Shown one piece after another: positions 1 to 8,717 of a stretch of 64,000 nt of DNA. Position 1 is the first letter of the stretch. Every line of letters begins with the position of its first letter. The notes beneath the pieces are model-generated. The model saw nothing but the letters and a program-made list of their open reading frames with translations. It ran no database searches and was not told the origin of the DNA. Source of the DNA: Desulfosediminicola ganghwensis (GTDB lineage: Bacteria > Desulfobacterota > Desulfobulbia > Desulfobulbales > Desulfocapsaceae); NCBI RefSeq assembly GCF_005116675.2, contig NZ_CP050699.1, positions 3,619,001-3,683,000 of the forward strand, read 5' to 3'. The translations under genes and the position numbers were made by a program.

Positions 1-951
1 AGTGATGGCTACGATTTTTTCAGGTTTGTTAACCTTTGCAGGAGACTGGGGCTGTACTTCTTTTTCAGGAGATTCCAGAACGATCGTCTCTGACGGTTGG
101 CTCTCCCCGGACTTCTGATCTCGGCTTGCAATAATTTTATTAGAAAGTTCACTGACAATCCGGTTTACGGCTGCCTCGACCTCCTCCGGCTTGATTGGCG
201 ATTCAGGTACTTCTTTTTCAGTCGCACCCTCACCTGCGTCCGTTACCTGCGTATCATCTCCTTTCTCGGCCACCTCTTCTGGTGAAGAATTGCTAGTATC
301 ATCAAGAAGGCTTGACTCACCATAGACTATCGGATTGTTATTTTCCGGGGTAATTGAGGTCTTTATATGACGACTTTTCAGCATTCTGGCGTGACTCTTC
401 GCCACATTCATGGTGGACCGTCTATCACCCTGCCGTCTGTAAATAAGAATGTAATTGTTTGAATTGGTCTTCTCAATGAAGAGATCTTTACCGACCTGTT
501 CCCCAAGGATCACATACACTCTAGTATAGAGTTTTTTCAGAGAGTCCAGATGCGGACCGAGACCATAACTGACATTGTAAAGCCGGTCATAGCCCTTTTC
601 CTTGATAGCCCAGGCCTCATCCAAACCTGCCTTACGGAGCAACTCACCCTGCCTGGCAATGCTTAAAATGACATTTCTGGGGGAATCGTTGGCATCGTAG
701 ATCACCCCATACTCTTTGTCTTTGGTAACAACCTTCAGACCCCGGGAGATGTCTTCATCGAGCAACTCCTGAAGTTGCTCCTTGTAATCGAGAACCCTTT
801 CCAGATCTGAATCCCAGATATACATGATGTCATAGGTATCTTCCTCGGCACGGACACCTTGAGCGGCGAACAGCATGGAAAATACCCACAGCAATATGAG
901 AAAAGAAGATAAGAAGACAGGAGAAATGAATGTATTCTTCAACAAGTGCAT
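1..951 (-). CDS. Secreted SPOR-like protein, 3' end outside window
   Basis: Reading the minus strand from an ATG at 951 gives an open frame of 317 codons that runs off the left edge, so the C-terminus is missing. The N-terminus (MHLLKNTF, then a long hydrophobic stretch ending AAQGVRA) is a clear signal peptide. The mature part has two stretches of roughly 70 residues with the alternating pattern of SPOR or SPOR-like peptidoglycan-binding repeats, one around YGVIYDAND and one around YILIYRRQG. From about residue 215 the sequence turns into a low-complexity acidic, Pro-rich linker (PEEVAEK, PESPIKPEEVE). Signal peptide and linker are seen directly; the SPOR resemblance is my inference. It probably acts in the periplasm at the cell wall. 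It lies 145 bp downstream of era on the same strand. The start is the only ATG before the signal peptide. Confidence 0.75.
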   Translation of the reverse strand, partial: MHLLKNTFISPVFLSSFLILLWVFSMLFAAQGVRAEEDTYDIMYIWDSDLERVLDYKEQLQELLDEDISRGLKVVTKDKEYGVIYDANDSPRNVILSIARQGELLRKAGLDEAWAIKEKGYDRLYNVSYGLGPHLDSLKKLYTRVYVILGEQVGKDLFIEKTNSNNYILIYRRQGDRRSTMNVAKSHARMLKSRHIKTSITPENNNPIVYGESSLLDDTSNSSPEEVAEKGDDTQVTDAGEGATEKEVPESPIKPEEVEAAVNRIVSELSNKIIASRDQKSGESQPSETIVLESPEKEVQPQSPAKVNKPEKIVAIT

Positions 952-1096
952 TATACCGCTCTATCCTGGATGCAAGAACCTGATATATTTACCGAAATAA
1001 ATCCGGAGAAATGATTTACGAAACGCAGAAGACAGAGCATCGTAACACGTGCTTTTCGGGCTCTTCAACCCAAATTATCAAGATTTTCCAGAATAT

Positions 1097-2011
1097 TTAA
1101 AATCCCAGCTCTTTAAGAAATCTTTCGTCCTCGGACCATTTCTTCTTAATTTTCACCCAAAGCTTGAGCAGAACCTTTTCACCGATTAACTTTTCTATGT
1201 CAATTCTTGCAGCGGTGCCTATTGATTTGAGCTTTTTACCACCCTTGCCTATCACAATGCCTTTCTGGGAGTTCCGTTCAAGAACAATGGTAGCATGAAT
1301 AGTGACCAGTTTCTTCTCCGAATCTTCCTTAAACGACTCAATGGTCACCGCGGTTGAATAAGGGATCTCCTGGCCAGTCTGCAGGAAAACCTTCTCACGA
1401 ATAATCTCCGCGACCAAAAATCGTTCAGTGGCATTAGTTGGTATATCTTCAGGGAAATAACGCGGCCCCATGGGCAGCAAATCGAGAATCTCATTCAAAA
1501 GGATATCTGTACCATCTCCTCGCAGAGCAGAAAGAGGGATAACCGCCTTAAAAGGGAAAAGTGAGGAATAGGTTTCAAGCATAGGCAGCAATCGTTCCTT
1601 TTCCAGCAGATCAACTTTGTTCAGCACCATGATAGCCGGGCACTTGACCTGCTTCATAACCTCTGCGAATTCTTTCTCCTTCTCCTTTCTCAGCTTTTCC
1701 GGCATTGGCAGGGATATATCAATAAGAAAGAGAACAACATCGACATCGCTCAGGGAATCCATGGCAATCTTCACCATCTCCTGATTAAGCGGCACCCGTG
1801 ACTTATGCAGGCCTGGAGTATCAAGAAGTACAACCTGATAATCATCCTCGTTGACCACACCAAGAATTCTGTTACGGGTGGTTTGTGGCTTCGGCGTTAC
1901 AATGGAAATCTTCTGCCCCAGCAGATTGTTCATAAGCGTGGATTTGCCCGCGTTAGGTGGGCCGACGATAGCAACCATTCCGGATTTAACCGGTTTTCCA
2001 AACATATCCAT
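1097..2011 (-). CDS. era: GTPase Era
   Basis: Essential Ras-like GTPase that binds the 3' end of 16S rRNA and helps 30S subunit maturation at the inner membrane face. All landmarks are present in order: the P-loop GPPNAGKST near residue 17, the switch region with TTRNRILG, the G3 motif DTPGLHKS, the G4 motif NKVDLL, the G5-like SALRG, and a C-terminal KH RNA-binding domain with GKGGKKLKSIG. The length of 304 aa is normal for the family. It is divergent from the RNB exoribonuclease gene, with a 230 bp region between them containing short inverted repeats. Start MDMFGKPVKSG places the P-loop at the usual distance. Confidence 0.97.
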   Translation of the reverse strand: MDMFGKPVKSGMVAIVGPPNAGKSTLMNNLLGQKISIVTPKPQTTRNRILGVVNEDDYQVVLLDTPGLHKSRVPLNQEMVKIAMDSLSDVDVVLFLIDISLPMPEKLRKEKEKEFAEVMKQVKCPAIMVLNKVDLLEKERLLPMLETYSSLFPFKAVIPLSALRGDGTDILLNEILDLLPMGPRYFPEDIPTNATERFLVAEIIREKVFLQTGQEIPYSTAVTIESFKEDSEKKLVTIHATIVLERNSQKGIVIGKGGKKLKSIGTAARIDIEKLIGEKVLLKLWVKIKKKWSEDERFLKELGF

Positions 2012-2046
2012 AGATAATAAGAGTTAATTGAAGTGTAATAGTGAAA

Positions 2047-2081
2047 ATAGTGTGCTTCAAATCGTGATTCACACTATAGTG
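2047..2081. promoter_or_regulatory. Inverted repeat between era and the RNase gene
   Basis: In the divergent 230 bp intergenic region an 8-bp inverted repeat (ATAGTGTG at 2047-2054, CACACTAT at 2070-2077) overlaps a perfect 10-bp palindrome CACTATAGTG at 2072-2081. TGAACAT is repeated directly just downstream. The symmetry is seen; a role as operator or promoter element for either gene is a guess. Confidence 0.3.
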
Positions 2082-2241
2082 AACATTCGTGCCTGAACAT
2101 TTAAGCATTCATATAAATGATAGAAGATAATACGCATCGAAGTAACATGTGAACACTATTTGCGCTAGTTTTACTTCACCTACAACGCTTCTGCATGTGT
2201 CGCGTTTCGCATATAACTGATAGTAAAAAGCTTCTCACCCA

Positions 2242-4245
2242 ATGATCGATTCTGGAAAAATCATAGAGTATCTGGATAATGGACGATTTATCTGTGCCTT
2301 GATCACGGAGGCCCAGCCTAAGCGGGTCCGCCTGATCAATCAAAATGGCAGGGAAGTTAACCTGCCGGCTTCGCGCATCGTTCATTGCTCCAAAATGGTC
2401 CTATCTCCTGAAACCAGCCGTGACACCCTGGTGAAAACTCTTAAAGAAATTACCGATAAACGGCAGGAGCTTGTCGACCAAATTTCCCTCAAGGATATCT
2501 GGGAGCTCACGATAGAAGAGCCCTCTGACACTTTTGATCCGGATTTTCTCGCAGAACTCTCCTTCGGTCAGGAACTTAATGACGACATAACCGCTGCCTT
2601 TCTTCGCTGCGTTTTCCTTGATAAATTGTACTTCAAATATAAGGAAGGAAAGCTCCGGGCGCACAGCGAAGACCAGGTCGAGCAGATCCGCCTGCAGCGC
2701 GAGCGTGAAGCCCAGAAAGCAGAACTGATTGCCAAGGGTGCATACACTATACGCGAAATGATGCGTCATGGTAAATCGTCCCAGGAAACCACCCGCTGGC
2801 AGGAGGAATGCCTGAAACTCCTCAGGGATTACTACCTGTTTGGAAACGACGCCGATAATGCCGACATTGCCAGACAGATCTTAAAAGAAGCAGAACTCAC
2901 CCGGCCACACGACGCTTACCATATTCTCGTTAAAGCCGGTGTGTGGAACAAAAATGAAAACATACCATTGCTCAGATCAAATTTGTCGGTAAGCTTCAGC
3001 CTGCCCGCCCGCCAACAAGCTGAAGGTATACTGCAAAGCCGACTCGAGGATCTTTTCAACGACACGGGACGGGTTGACTATACCCACCTGAAACCAATGA
3101 CCATCGATGGGGCTACGACTCTCGATTTCGATGATGCCCTCAGTGTTGAAAAGAAAGGTGATGACTACCTGGTTGGAATTCATATATCAGATGTTTCACA
3201 CTATGTTCGCCCCGGTGACCCTCTTTTTCAGGAAGCGATGAAACGCGGTACCTCCATCTACTTTCCTGAAGGGCAAATCCCAATGTTGCCCCGCCACCTC
3301 TCTCAGGGTATATGCAGCCTCATACAGGGAGAGATCAGGGCCACTTTCAGTTTCATGATTCTGATGACCGCTGAGGCAGAAGTCAAAAGAGTTCGCATTC
3401 ACCCTTCAATCATTAAAGTTGCCAGGCGCCTCACCTACGAAGAAGTTGACAGGATTATACAATCCGATGAAGAGCTTAAAATACTTAATGTTCTCAAACG
3501 GAAACTACGTGAAAGAAGACTCTCCCAGGGGGCATTACTACTGCCTTTCCCTGATGTAAACATCTTCATAGACACGGCAAGCAGAGTTCATGTCAGCCTT
3601 GGTAGAACCGATACTCCTGCAAGAACACTTGTCTCGGAAATGATGATACTCGCCAATAGCGAGGCGGCGCGTTACATTTCCGATCGTATGGTACCCGGTT
3701 TGTTCCGCAGTCAACCACCTTTGAGACAGCGTATTGTACATGGTGAAGACGATGATTTGTTTTTAAATATCCGGCAGCGCAAGCAGCTTCCTCGAGGTGA
3801 GCTTTCCACCAACGCCAACCCTCACAGCGGGCTCGGTGTCTCCCATTATACAACGGTGACCTCACCAATACGCCGTCTTCTCGATCTGGTAATGCAACAT
3901 CAGCTCAATACCATCACCAGAAGGCTCGAACCATGCTTTACCGAGGATATGTGCAGAGACTTCTCCTCAATTATCACCAGGGCCTTGTCAGCAGCCAACA
4001 ACGTTAAACAGCAGAGACATCGTTATTGGTTGATCAGGTATTTGCAGGAGCGAAAAGGACAACTCGTCAATGCTCTTGTTATCGACTCCGGTCCCAAAAG
4101 GGTCACCCTTGTTCTTACAGATATCCTGATGGATGTTGATCTTGCTTCACCTTCTGGTTACAGGCCAACACCTGGAACCACTATTCAGTTGAGAGTGAGT
4201 AAGGCTGATCCGATGGATAACACGGTTCGATTTGATTGGCCCTAG
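2242..4245 (+). CDS. RNB-domain exoribonuclease (RNase II/R family)
   Basis: 3'-to-5' processive exoribonuclease of the RNase II/R superfamily, 667 aa. The RNB catalytic core begins near residue 275. It carries the Asp-rich active-site motif around LDFDDALSVEKK, followed by GIHISDVSHYV, and near the end the conserved HYTTVTSPIRRLLDL. An N-terminal region of about 60 residues resembles the small beta-barrel found in cyanobacterial/chloroplast-type RNase II-like proteins. No long Lys-rich RNase R tail is present, and a C-terminal S1-like segment is short (residues 600-667). It is therefore closer in size to RNase II (about 640 aa) than to RNase R. ATG at 2242 has no strong Shine-Dalgarno. A hairpin terminator follows at once. 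Assignment to rnb or rnr proper is left open. Confidence 0.9.
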   Translation: MIDSGKIIEYLDNGRFICALITEAQPKRVRLINQNGREVNLPASRIVHCSKMVLSPETSRDTLVKTLKEITDKRQELVDQISLKDIWELTIEEPSDTFDPDFLAELSFGQELNDDITAAFLRCVFLDKLYFKYKEGKLRAHSEDQVEQIRLQREREAQKAELIAKGAYTIREMMRHGKSSQETTRWQEECLKLLRDYYLFGNDADNADIARQILKEAELTRPHDAYHILVKAGVWNKNENIPLLRSNLSVSFSLPARQQAEGILQSRLEDLFNDTGRVDYTHLKPMTIDGATTLDFDDALSVEKKGDDYLVGIHISDVSHYVRPGDPLFQEAMKRGTSIYFPEGQIPMLPRHLSQGICSLIQGEIRATFSFMILMTAEAEVKRVRIHPSIIKVARRLTYEEVDRIIQSDEELKILNVLKRKLRERRLSQGALLLPFPDVNIFIDTASRVHVSLGRTDTPARTLVSEMMILANSEAARYISDRMVPGLFRSQPPLRQRIVHGEDDDLFLNIRQRKQLPRGELSTNANPHSGLGVSHYTTVTSPIRRLLDLVMQHQLNTITRRLEPCFTEDMCRDFSSIITRALSAANNVKQQRHRYWLIRYLQERKGQLVNALVIDSGPKRVTLVLTDILMDVDLASPSGYRPTPGTTIQLRVSKADPMDNTVRFDWP

Positions 4246-4281
4246 GTAATATGTTGTCAATTCTAACAACATATTACCCTT
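4245..4281. terminator. Hairpin terminator between convergent genes
   Basis: GGTAATATGTTG (4245-4256) pairs with CAACATATTACC (4267-4278) as a 12-bp perfect stem with a 10-nt loop, starting at the last base of the RNase stop codon and followed by CTTTTC. It sits between two convergent genes, so it may work in both directions, although the T-tract is weak. Confidence 0.7.
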
Positions 4282-4293
4282 TTCGGTTGCAGC

Positions 4294-4488
4294 TTACTCC
4301 TTATCACGATCTGTCTTAATCTTCACCCTTCCCTTCTCGGGAAAGCCTTGAGAACGCGCACCACAATCCATCACCAGCACTGTGCCTTTTTTTTCAACGA
4401 CTACGCACTTAGCGGTTGCGCCCACACTGTTCTCTGCACCCAGAACAAAAACTGCCATCAAAGCTGATATCACGGCTGCACCTTTCAT
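4294..4488 (-). CDS. Small exported protein of unknown function
   Basis: 64 aa. The first ~23 residues (MKGAAVISALMAVFVLGAEN, then SVGA) form a signal peptide, leaving a mature protein of about 40 residues with two Cys (AKCVVVEKKG and MDCGARSQG) and a charged C-terminus (KIKTDRDKE). The two Cys could form a disulfide in the periplasm. A very good ribosome binding site (GGAGGCGGAG) precedes the ATG, which is the main reason to accept such a short gene. I do not recognise a named family. It is convergent with the RNase gene and divergent from the membrane-tethered HTH gene. Confidence 0.75.
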   Translation of the reverse strand: MKGAAVISALMAVFVLGAENSVGATAKCVVVEKKGTVLVMDCGARSQGFPEKGRVKIKTDRDKE

Positions 4489-4724
4489 CTCCGCCTCCTC
4501 TATATAGCGTTCACTTTACTCTTTTGTAGCGTTATTTATACATCCTCTACTGTTTTCGATATGAATGAAGCGTAATCGCCATGACATATTTAGTCAGCCG
4601 ACATAGGCTGGTTTCTGCAGGCATCAGGCCCGACATGACCCGACATGAAGGTATATCTCCAAGTATATATGCCTAATTTCATGGATATTATATCTATTTG
4701 AAAACTCTTGGCTTCCAACCGATA

Positions 4725-4766
4725 AGTCGAGTTGGTATATTCCTGTAGGAAATACTCAACTCGACT
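4725..4766. promoter_or_regulatory. Long interrupted palindrome upstream of HTH gene
   Basis: AGTCGAGTTG at 4725-4734 is repeated inverted as CAACTCGACT at 4757-4766. The interior adds GTAT/ATAC and TTCC/GGAA pairs around a TGTA loop, with two single-base bulges. The structure ends 18 bp before the ATG at 4785. Position and symmetry suit an operator bound by the HTH protein encoded next (autoregulation), or an mRNA hairpin in its leader. There is no T-tract, so a terminator is less likely. Confidence 0.5.
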
Positions 4767-4784
4767 CTAACCCAGAATTAAACT

Positions 4785-5753
4785 ATGACCGAAACACAGC
4801 ATCAGGGTGTCATGGCGATGGTAAAAATTGATGGCAGCAAAGCGAGACAACTCCGTGAGCAGAAATCTCTCACCCAGTTGTATGTAGCAACCGCCGTGCA
4901 AGTCACCACCGATACCATTTCCAGATGGGAAAATAGACGATACCCCACGATAAAGAGAGAGAACGCCCTTAAACTCGCCGAAGCTCTTGAAGTAGCTCTT
5001 GAGGAGATACTGGAAACACCGCCCGAACCGGTACCGAATGGCGAGGAAGCGGAATCACAACAACACAGTGTGAATTTCCAGCATGAAAAAGAGCGAAGGA
5101 CCGAGACAGTCAAACAGGGTGTGTACGTTCGCTGGCCGATACTTCTGCTCTCCTCGACCATTGCTGCGCTTATTTGTCTGGTAGGCTGGGTTTACTTCAA
5201 CATGGAGGATTCACCCTCAGTTGCTGTAACGGCCAAGAGAAACTTACCCGCTCATTGCACCCCGGGTCAGGTATTCCCTGTCAGCATTGAGGTAAACGTC
5301 CAATCAGACGAGCCTCTTGCCTTTATAGTAAAGGAGCAGCTACCCGACGGCTTTGAAGCTATTCAGGCCGCACCGGCACTGTCTAGTTCCGGTAAAAAGG
5401 TGAACACTCTCAAGTGGCTCCAGAAAGGTCACGGCAAACACATCTTCACATATACCGCCATAATGAAAGATACAACCATCGAAGCTGATGAGTTTTCAGG
5501 AGGCATCGCCATCAACAAACAATCCGGAGCTTCTTATTCCATCCTGGGGAGCGACACGATCATCGTAAGTGATTACCACTGGGCCGACAGCAACCGCGAT
5601 CGGGTAATAAGCGATTCAGAGATCCTGACCGTATATGACCAGTACGGCGAAGTGGAAGTACACGGTATCGACCTCGATCTTATTGAAGAGATCTGGCTTG
5701 GCTCCGGATATACCTGGAACCCAGATACTCAAACCTACCAAATACTCCCGTAG
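4785..5753 (+). CDS. Membrane-tethered XRE-type HTH regulator with extracytoplasmic beta domain
   Basis: 322 aa with an unusual layout. Residues ~12-75 form an XRE/Cro-like HTH (ARQLREQKSLTQLYVATAVQ, then TISRWENRRYPTIKRENALKLAEAL). A hydrophilic linker follows (~80-120), then one membrane segment (PILLLSSTIAALICLVGWVYF, ~125-147). The extracytoplasmic part (~150-322) opens with a DUF11-like beta domain (EQLPDGFEA, NTLKWLQKGHGKH). It ends with an EF-hand or dockerin-like acidic loop (DSNRDRVISDSEI) and a second acidic segment. The topology implies a DNA-binding head inside the cell and a sensor outside. The ATG at 4812 has a better RBS (AGGGTG 4 bp upstream) than the one at 4785, so the true start may be nine codons later without touching the HTH. 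It is followed after 45 bp by a secreted protein with a similar beta domain. Confidence 0.8.
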   Translation: MTETQHQGVMAMVKIDGSKARQLREQKSLTQLYVATAVQVTTDTISRWENRRYPTIKRENALKLAEALEVALEEILETPPEPVPNGEEAESQQHSVNFQHEKERRTETVKQGVYVRWPILLLSSTIAALICLVGWVYFNMEDSPSVAVTAKRNLPAHCTPGQVFPVSIEVNVQSDEPLAFIVKEQLPDGFEAIQAAPALSSSGKKVNTLKWLQKGHGKHIFTYTAIMKDTTIEADEFSGGIAINKQSGASYSILGSDTIIVSDYHWADSNRDRVISDSEILTVYDQYGEVEVHGIDLDLIEEIWLGSGYTWNPDTQTYQILP

Positions 5754-5798
5754 AAGTTCAACAGGCAACCGATAGCAAGCGGAGGCATTCAATAATAA

Positions 5799-6209
5799 AT
5801 GTGTACAATTAAAACAAACCATTCCTGTATTTATCGAATAATCATTACATTATTCACCCTGTTGTTGCTTTCTTCTATTGAGGCGATGGCCAAGGAGCCG
5901 GTAATCGGAAAATATCTAAGTTCCTCAGGGAATACGATCCGCCTTCAACTCTCAGTCAGTTCCCCGGCCCCCCAAAATCTGATACTGCAACAGCACCTGC
6001 CGCCAGGCACACGGGTCCTGTCAACCTCTCCAAAGGCCATAAAGATTTCTCAGAATAATGGTGTTGTCAAATGGCTCTTCAAGGGAGTATCGCCAGGCAA
6101 AATAGAAGTCGTGATGAAGATTCAGCCTCCAGCGGCAGGCTCAGTTCGCGGCTCCATTCGCTATAGAATGGCAGACGGCACCATGCACGAAAAGCCTGTC
6201 GGAAGATAA
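5799..6209 (+). CDS. Secreted beta-domain protein, partner of the tethered regulator
   Basis: 136 aa with a signal peptide (IIITLFTLLLLSSIEAMA) and a mature domain of ~105 residues. The core, QQHLPPGTRVL ... NNGVVKWLFKGVSPGKIEV, lines up with EQLPDGFEAI ... VNTLKWLQKGHGKHIF in the extracytoplasmic domain of the preceding gene. The two genes therefore look like relatives in that domain, of the DUF11/conserved-repeat beta-sandwich type. The gene lies 45 bp downstream on the same strand, likely in the same transcript. A role as ligand, inhibitor or co-sensor for the tethered regulator is inference. The exact start (5799) gives a 30-residue signal sequence; a later start is possible. Confidence 0.65.
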   Translation: MCTIKTNHSCIYRIIITLFTLLLLSSIEAMAKEPVIGKYLSSSGNTIRLQLSVSSPAPQNLILQQHLPPGTRVLSTSPKAIKISQNNGVVKWLFKGVSPGKIEVVMKIQPPAAGSVRGSIRYRMADGTMHEKPVGR

Positions 6210-6236
6210 CGTCAACCATACCCTCACGGCCTGTTA

Positions 6237-6854
6237 CTATCCTGCTGTGAGGGAACGTATCGGCACAAGATGAAATGCTATAGTCCACATGGTAATGCAG
6301 ATCAAACCATCCAATATTCTCCAGGCTGTTTTTCCATTTAAGATTGGCGAGAGCAAAACACCTCCAAGGCTTAAGGTGTAAAACCAGATAAAGGAGGCCA
6401 GGCACGCCCCCGCAGCAAAGACGTACCGCCCCTCAGCACCAAACTGCCCACTTATCCCTCCAAGAAGAACAACTGTATCCAAGTACATATGAGGGTTTAA
6501 CAAAGTAACTGAAAATGTTGCCAATATCACGGCCCACCTGGAACTGTAGATATCATTTGCCTTCTCAAGTCTGTTGCCTGCAATCGCTGAGCGCAGCGAA
6601 CAATAACCATAATATACAAGGAATAGTGCTCCACCACATCCTGCAACATTTCGTATAACCGGATTTTGCACTACTAGAGTCCCTACTCCCGCTGCACCTA
6701 AAAAGATGAAAAATGCATCGCAAAAGCTGCAAATAGTTGCCACAGCCCAGTTATGCTGCTTACGTACTCCTTGGGTCAACACAAAAGCATTCTGGGCCCC
6801 GATGGCGATGATTAGACCTGCACCAGTTGCCATACCCTGTAAAAACACATTCAT
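6237..6854 (-). CDS. argO: LysE/ArgO family amino-acid exporter
   Basis: Inner-membrane exporter of basic amino acids, 205 aa with six hydrophobic segments. Family signatures are near the N-terminus (IAIGAQNAFVLTQGVRKQH) and in the middle (TLLNPHMYLDTVVLLGG), both diagnostic of the LysE/ArgO group. It is divergent from an ArgP-type LysR regulator across 97 bp, the arrangement known for lysE/lysG and argO/argP. In those systems the regulator activates export when intracellular Arg or Lys is high or supplied as dipeptides. The substrate here (Arg, Lys or both) cannot be read from sequence. The 3' end overlaps a 7-bp GC-rich hairpin (CCCTCAC/GTGAGGG, 6221-6253) that may help terminate transcription. 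Confidence 0.9.
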   Translation of the reverse strand: MNVFLQGMATGAGLIIAIGAQNAFVLTQGVRKQHNWAVATICSFCDAFFIFLGAAGVGTLVVQNPVIRNVAGCGGALFLVYYGYCSLRSAIAGNRLEKANDIYSSRWAVILATFSVTLLNPHMYLDTVVLLGGISGQFGAEGRYVFAAGACLASFIWFYTLSLGGVLLSPILNGKTAWRILDGLICITMWTIAFHLVPIRSLTAG

Positions 6855-6951
6855 GACCTACTCCTTTATTTGAAATGATTCACAGAGTACGCTACTAATA
6901 CAAAGAAGGAAAATTAAATAATTTTATCATCCATTAGCACCCCTAATACTC

Positions 6952-7866
6952 ATGCTCGATTACAAGCTACTAGAAGCATTTGCCATGGTCATTTTGGAAG
7001 GCGGGTTTGAAAAAGCTGCTCGAAAGCTTTGTTTAACGCAATCGGCTGTTTCTCAACGGGTTCGACAACTCGAAGACCTTTATGGGACGATACTGCTGAA
7101 ACGGACAACCCCGCCACAGTCCACCGACTCAGGTCTTCAGCTCTTAATTCACTATAAAAAAGTAAAACAGCTGGAACGTGATCTTGATCAGCAAAATTCC
7201 GGTGATGAGAACACATTCCACTCCCTTTCCATAGGGGTGAACGCAGACACCCTGGAAACATGGTTCTTTTCTTCAGTCCAGAGACTGCTTCATCAGTACA
7301 ATATTGTGCTTGATCTGCAGGTTGACGATCAGGATATGACCCATGAACTTTTAAAAGATGGCAAGGTTTGGGGTTGTATCAGCACCCGCCCGACACCTCA
7401 ACAAGGTTGCACCGCCGAATTTCTCGGTGCAGTTCGTTATGGGATTTATGCAGCGCCGATTTTTAAAGAGAAATGGTTCTCTTCAGGCATAAACCTTGAT
7501 GTCTTCCAGAATGCTCCACTGGTACGTTTTAACCGGAAAGATGAATTGAGTAGAAAAATTCTTACTGAAATTTTTGGTGAGTTACCAAAATCAATCGCCG
7601 ATCATTCAGGACTGACACGACCACCGGTGTTCTTTGTTCCCTCCACTGAGATTTATGCGCTCTTCGTTACAGATGGATTGTGTTGGGGAGTGTTGCCGGA
7701 ACAGCAAAGCAAGCCCTTGGAATCTTCTGGTAAAATTGTCAATCTCAGCCCCGAAAATTACGTCGATGTAAATCTCTTCTGGCATAGCTGGACTTTGAAA
7801 TCAGAAACCATGCAGTGCTATTCAAAGCATTTCATCACCCAGGCCAGAGAAGTGTTGCACAATTAA
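6952..7866 (+). CDS. argP: LysR-family regulator, ArgP/LysG type
   Basis: 304 aa LysR-type transcription factor. The N-terminal winged HTH (residues ~4-62) reads LLEAFAMVILEGGFEKAARK then LCLTQSAVSQRVRQLED, typical of ArgP (formerly IciA). The remaining ~220 residues form the effector-binding periplasmic-binding-like fold, including FVPSTEIYALFVTDGLCWGV. The divergent argO-like exporter is its expected target, and the 97 bp between them should hold the LysR box. In the ArgP/LysG family the co-effector is lysine and/or arginine. A weak hairpin with T-run (about 7899-7922) follows the gene. Confidence 0.9.
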   Translation: MLDYKLLEAFAMVILEGGFEKAARKLCLTQSAVSQRVRQLEDLYGTILLKRTTPPQSTDSGLQLLIHYKKVKQLERDLDQQNSGDENTFHSLSIGVNADTLETWFFSSVQRLLHQYNIVLDLQVDDQDMTHELLKDGKVWGCISTRPTPQQGCTAEFLGAVRYGIYAAPIFKEKWFSSGINLDVFQNAPLVRFNRKDELSRKILTEIFGELPKSIADHSGLTRPPVFFVPSTEIYALFVTDGLCWGVLPEQQSKPLESSGKIVNLSPENYVDVNLFWHSWTLKSETMQCYSKHFITQAREVLHN

Positions 7867-8106
7867 CTCTCTGTAATTCCCAATAGCTTTGTCGCATAAG
7901 AACCCGTTTTTGCGGTTTTTATGTCACATTTTTCGTCGGCGACGCAATCATTTGCCCTGGCTCTTTCAATGGTGGTGCATTTCAATTCAAAAAGCTGTAA
8001 TCTTAGGCACATTTACAATGTTGTACGCGCGAAACCAGCCTGGAAGTTCCAGGGATTATCTACATGAAGGTCAGACCTTAATCACTTACATTTTCACTAA
8101 TATCTC

Positions 8107-8715
8107 ATGAGTAGCCATACCCCGAAGGAAGCTGGTGCAATCTCCGAATTAATTGCTTACGCAGAAAGCATTGGTGTCACCCGTGCCGCACGAATCTCTC
8201 CTCAGTCTGTTCTGGTCGAATCTCGATTAGCCGCATACTGCAGAGAACCCAAGTGTCCGTATTTTGGCCAATCCATGAGTTGCCCACCCCATGTCTCCGG
8301 GCCCGCAGGTTTCAAGAAACTGCTTGCCCAAAGTCGCCATGCTATAGTTTTGCGTATAGAGCTGGATGGAGACTCACTACACGGAAACGATCGACCGGAA
8401 TCCATGCGACTCCTGCACTCATTAACTGCTGCAGTGGAACTTGAAGCGAAACGAAAGGGCTTTGACAATGCTCAGGGATTTGCCGGTGGTTCCTGCAAAA
8501 GAAGCTTCTGCGATGATTATGACAGTTGTGCGGTACTCTCCGGGGAAGCTACATGCCGTTTCCCCGACCAGGCACGGCCGTCCATGTCCGGGTATGGTGT
8601 AAATGTAGGCGAACTTATGAAAGAAGCAGGCTGGTCAAACAACCTTTTCGCTGAAGAACAGCAGGATAAGGAAAAACAGATGGCATGGATTGCCGGCCTG
8701 GTGCTCCTATTCTGA
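8107..8715 (+). CDS. DUF2284 Cys-rich predicted metal-binding protein
   Basis: 202 aa, cytoplasmic. The Cys pattern is that of DUF2284: CREPKCPYFGQSMSCPPHVSG near residues 39-60, then GGSCKRSFCDDYDSC and ATCRFPD around 128-155, and the C-terminal PSMSGYGVNV. The family is widespread in anaerobes and is predicted to bind a metal or Fe-S cluster; no reaction is established. The 3' end is 2 bp from the convergent DUF523 gene. No clear RBS precedes the ATG. The region 7867-8106 upstream has no convincing gene. Confidence 0.85.
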   Translation: MSSHTPKEAGAISELIAYAESIGVTRAARISPQSVLVESRLAAYCREPKCPYFGQSMSCPPHVSGPAGFKKLLAQSRHAIVLRIELDGDSLHGNDRPESMRLLHSLTAAVELEAKRKGFDNAQGFAGGSCKRSFCDDYDSCAVLSGEATCRFPDQARPSMSGYGVNVGELMKEAGWSNNLFAEEQQDKEKQMAWIAGLVLLF

Positions 8716-8717
8716 TC

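Noticed and set aside
97-285. 62-codon plus-strand frame at the left edge
   Set aside because: It lies antisense within the open SPOR-like gene that runs off the edge; the minus-strand gene has a signal peptide and continuous coding pattern.
7889-8110. 73-codon frame between argP and the DUF2284 gene
   Set aside because: No RBS, odd composition (HIFRRRRNHLPW), overlaps the next start and contains a possible terminator hairpin.
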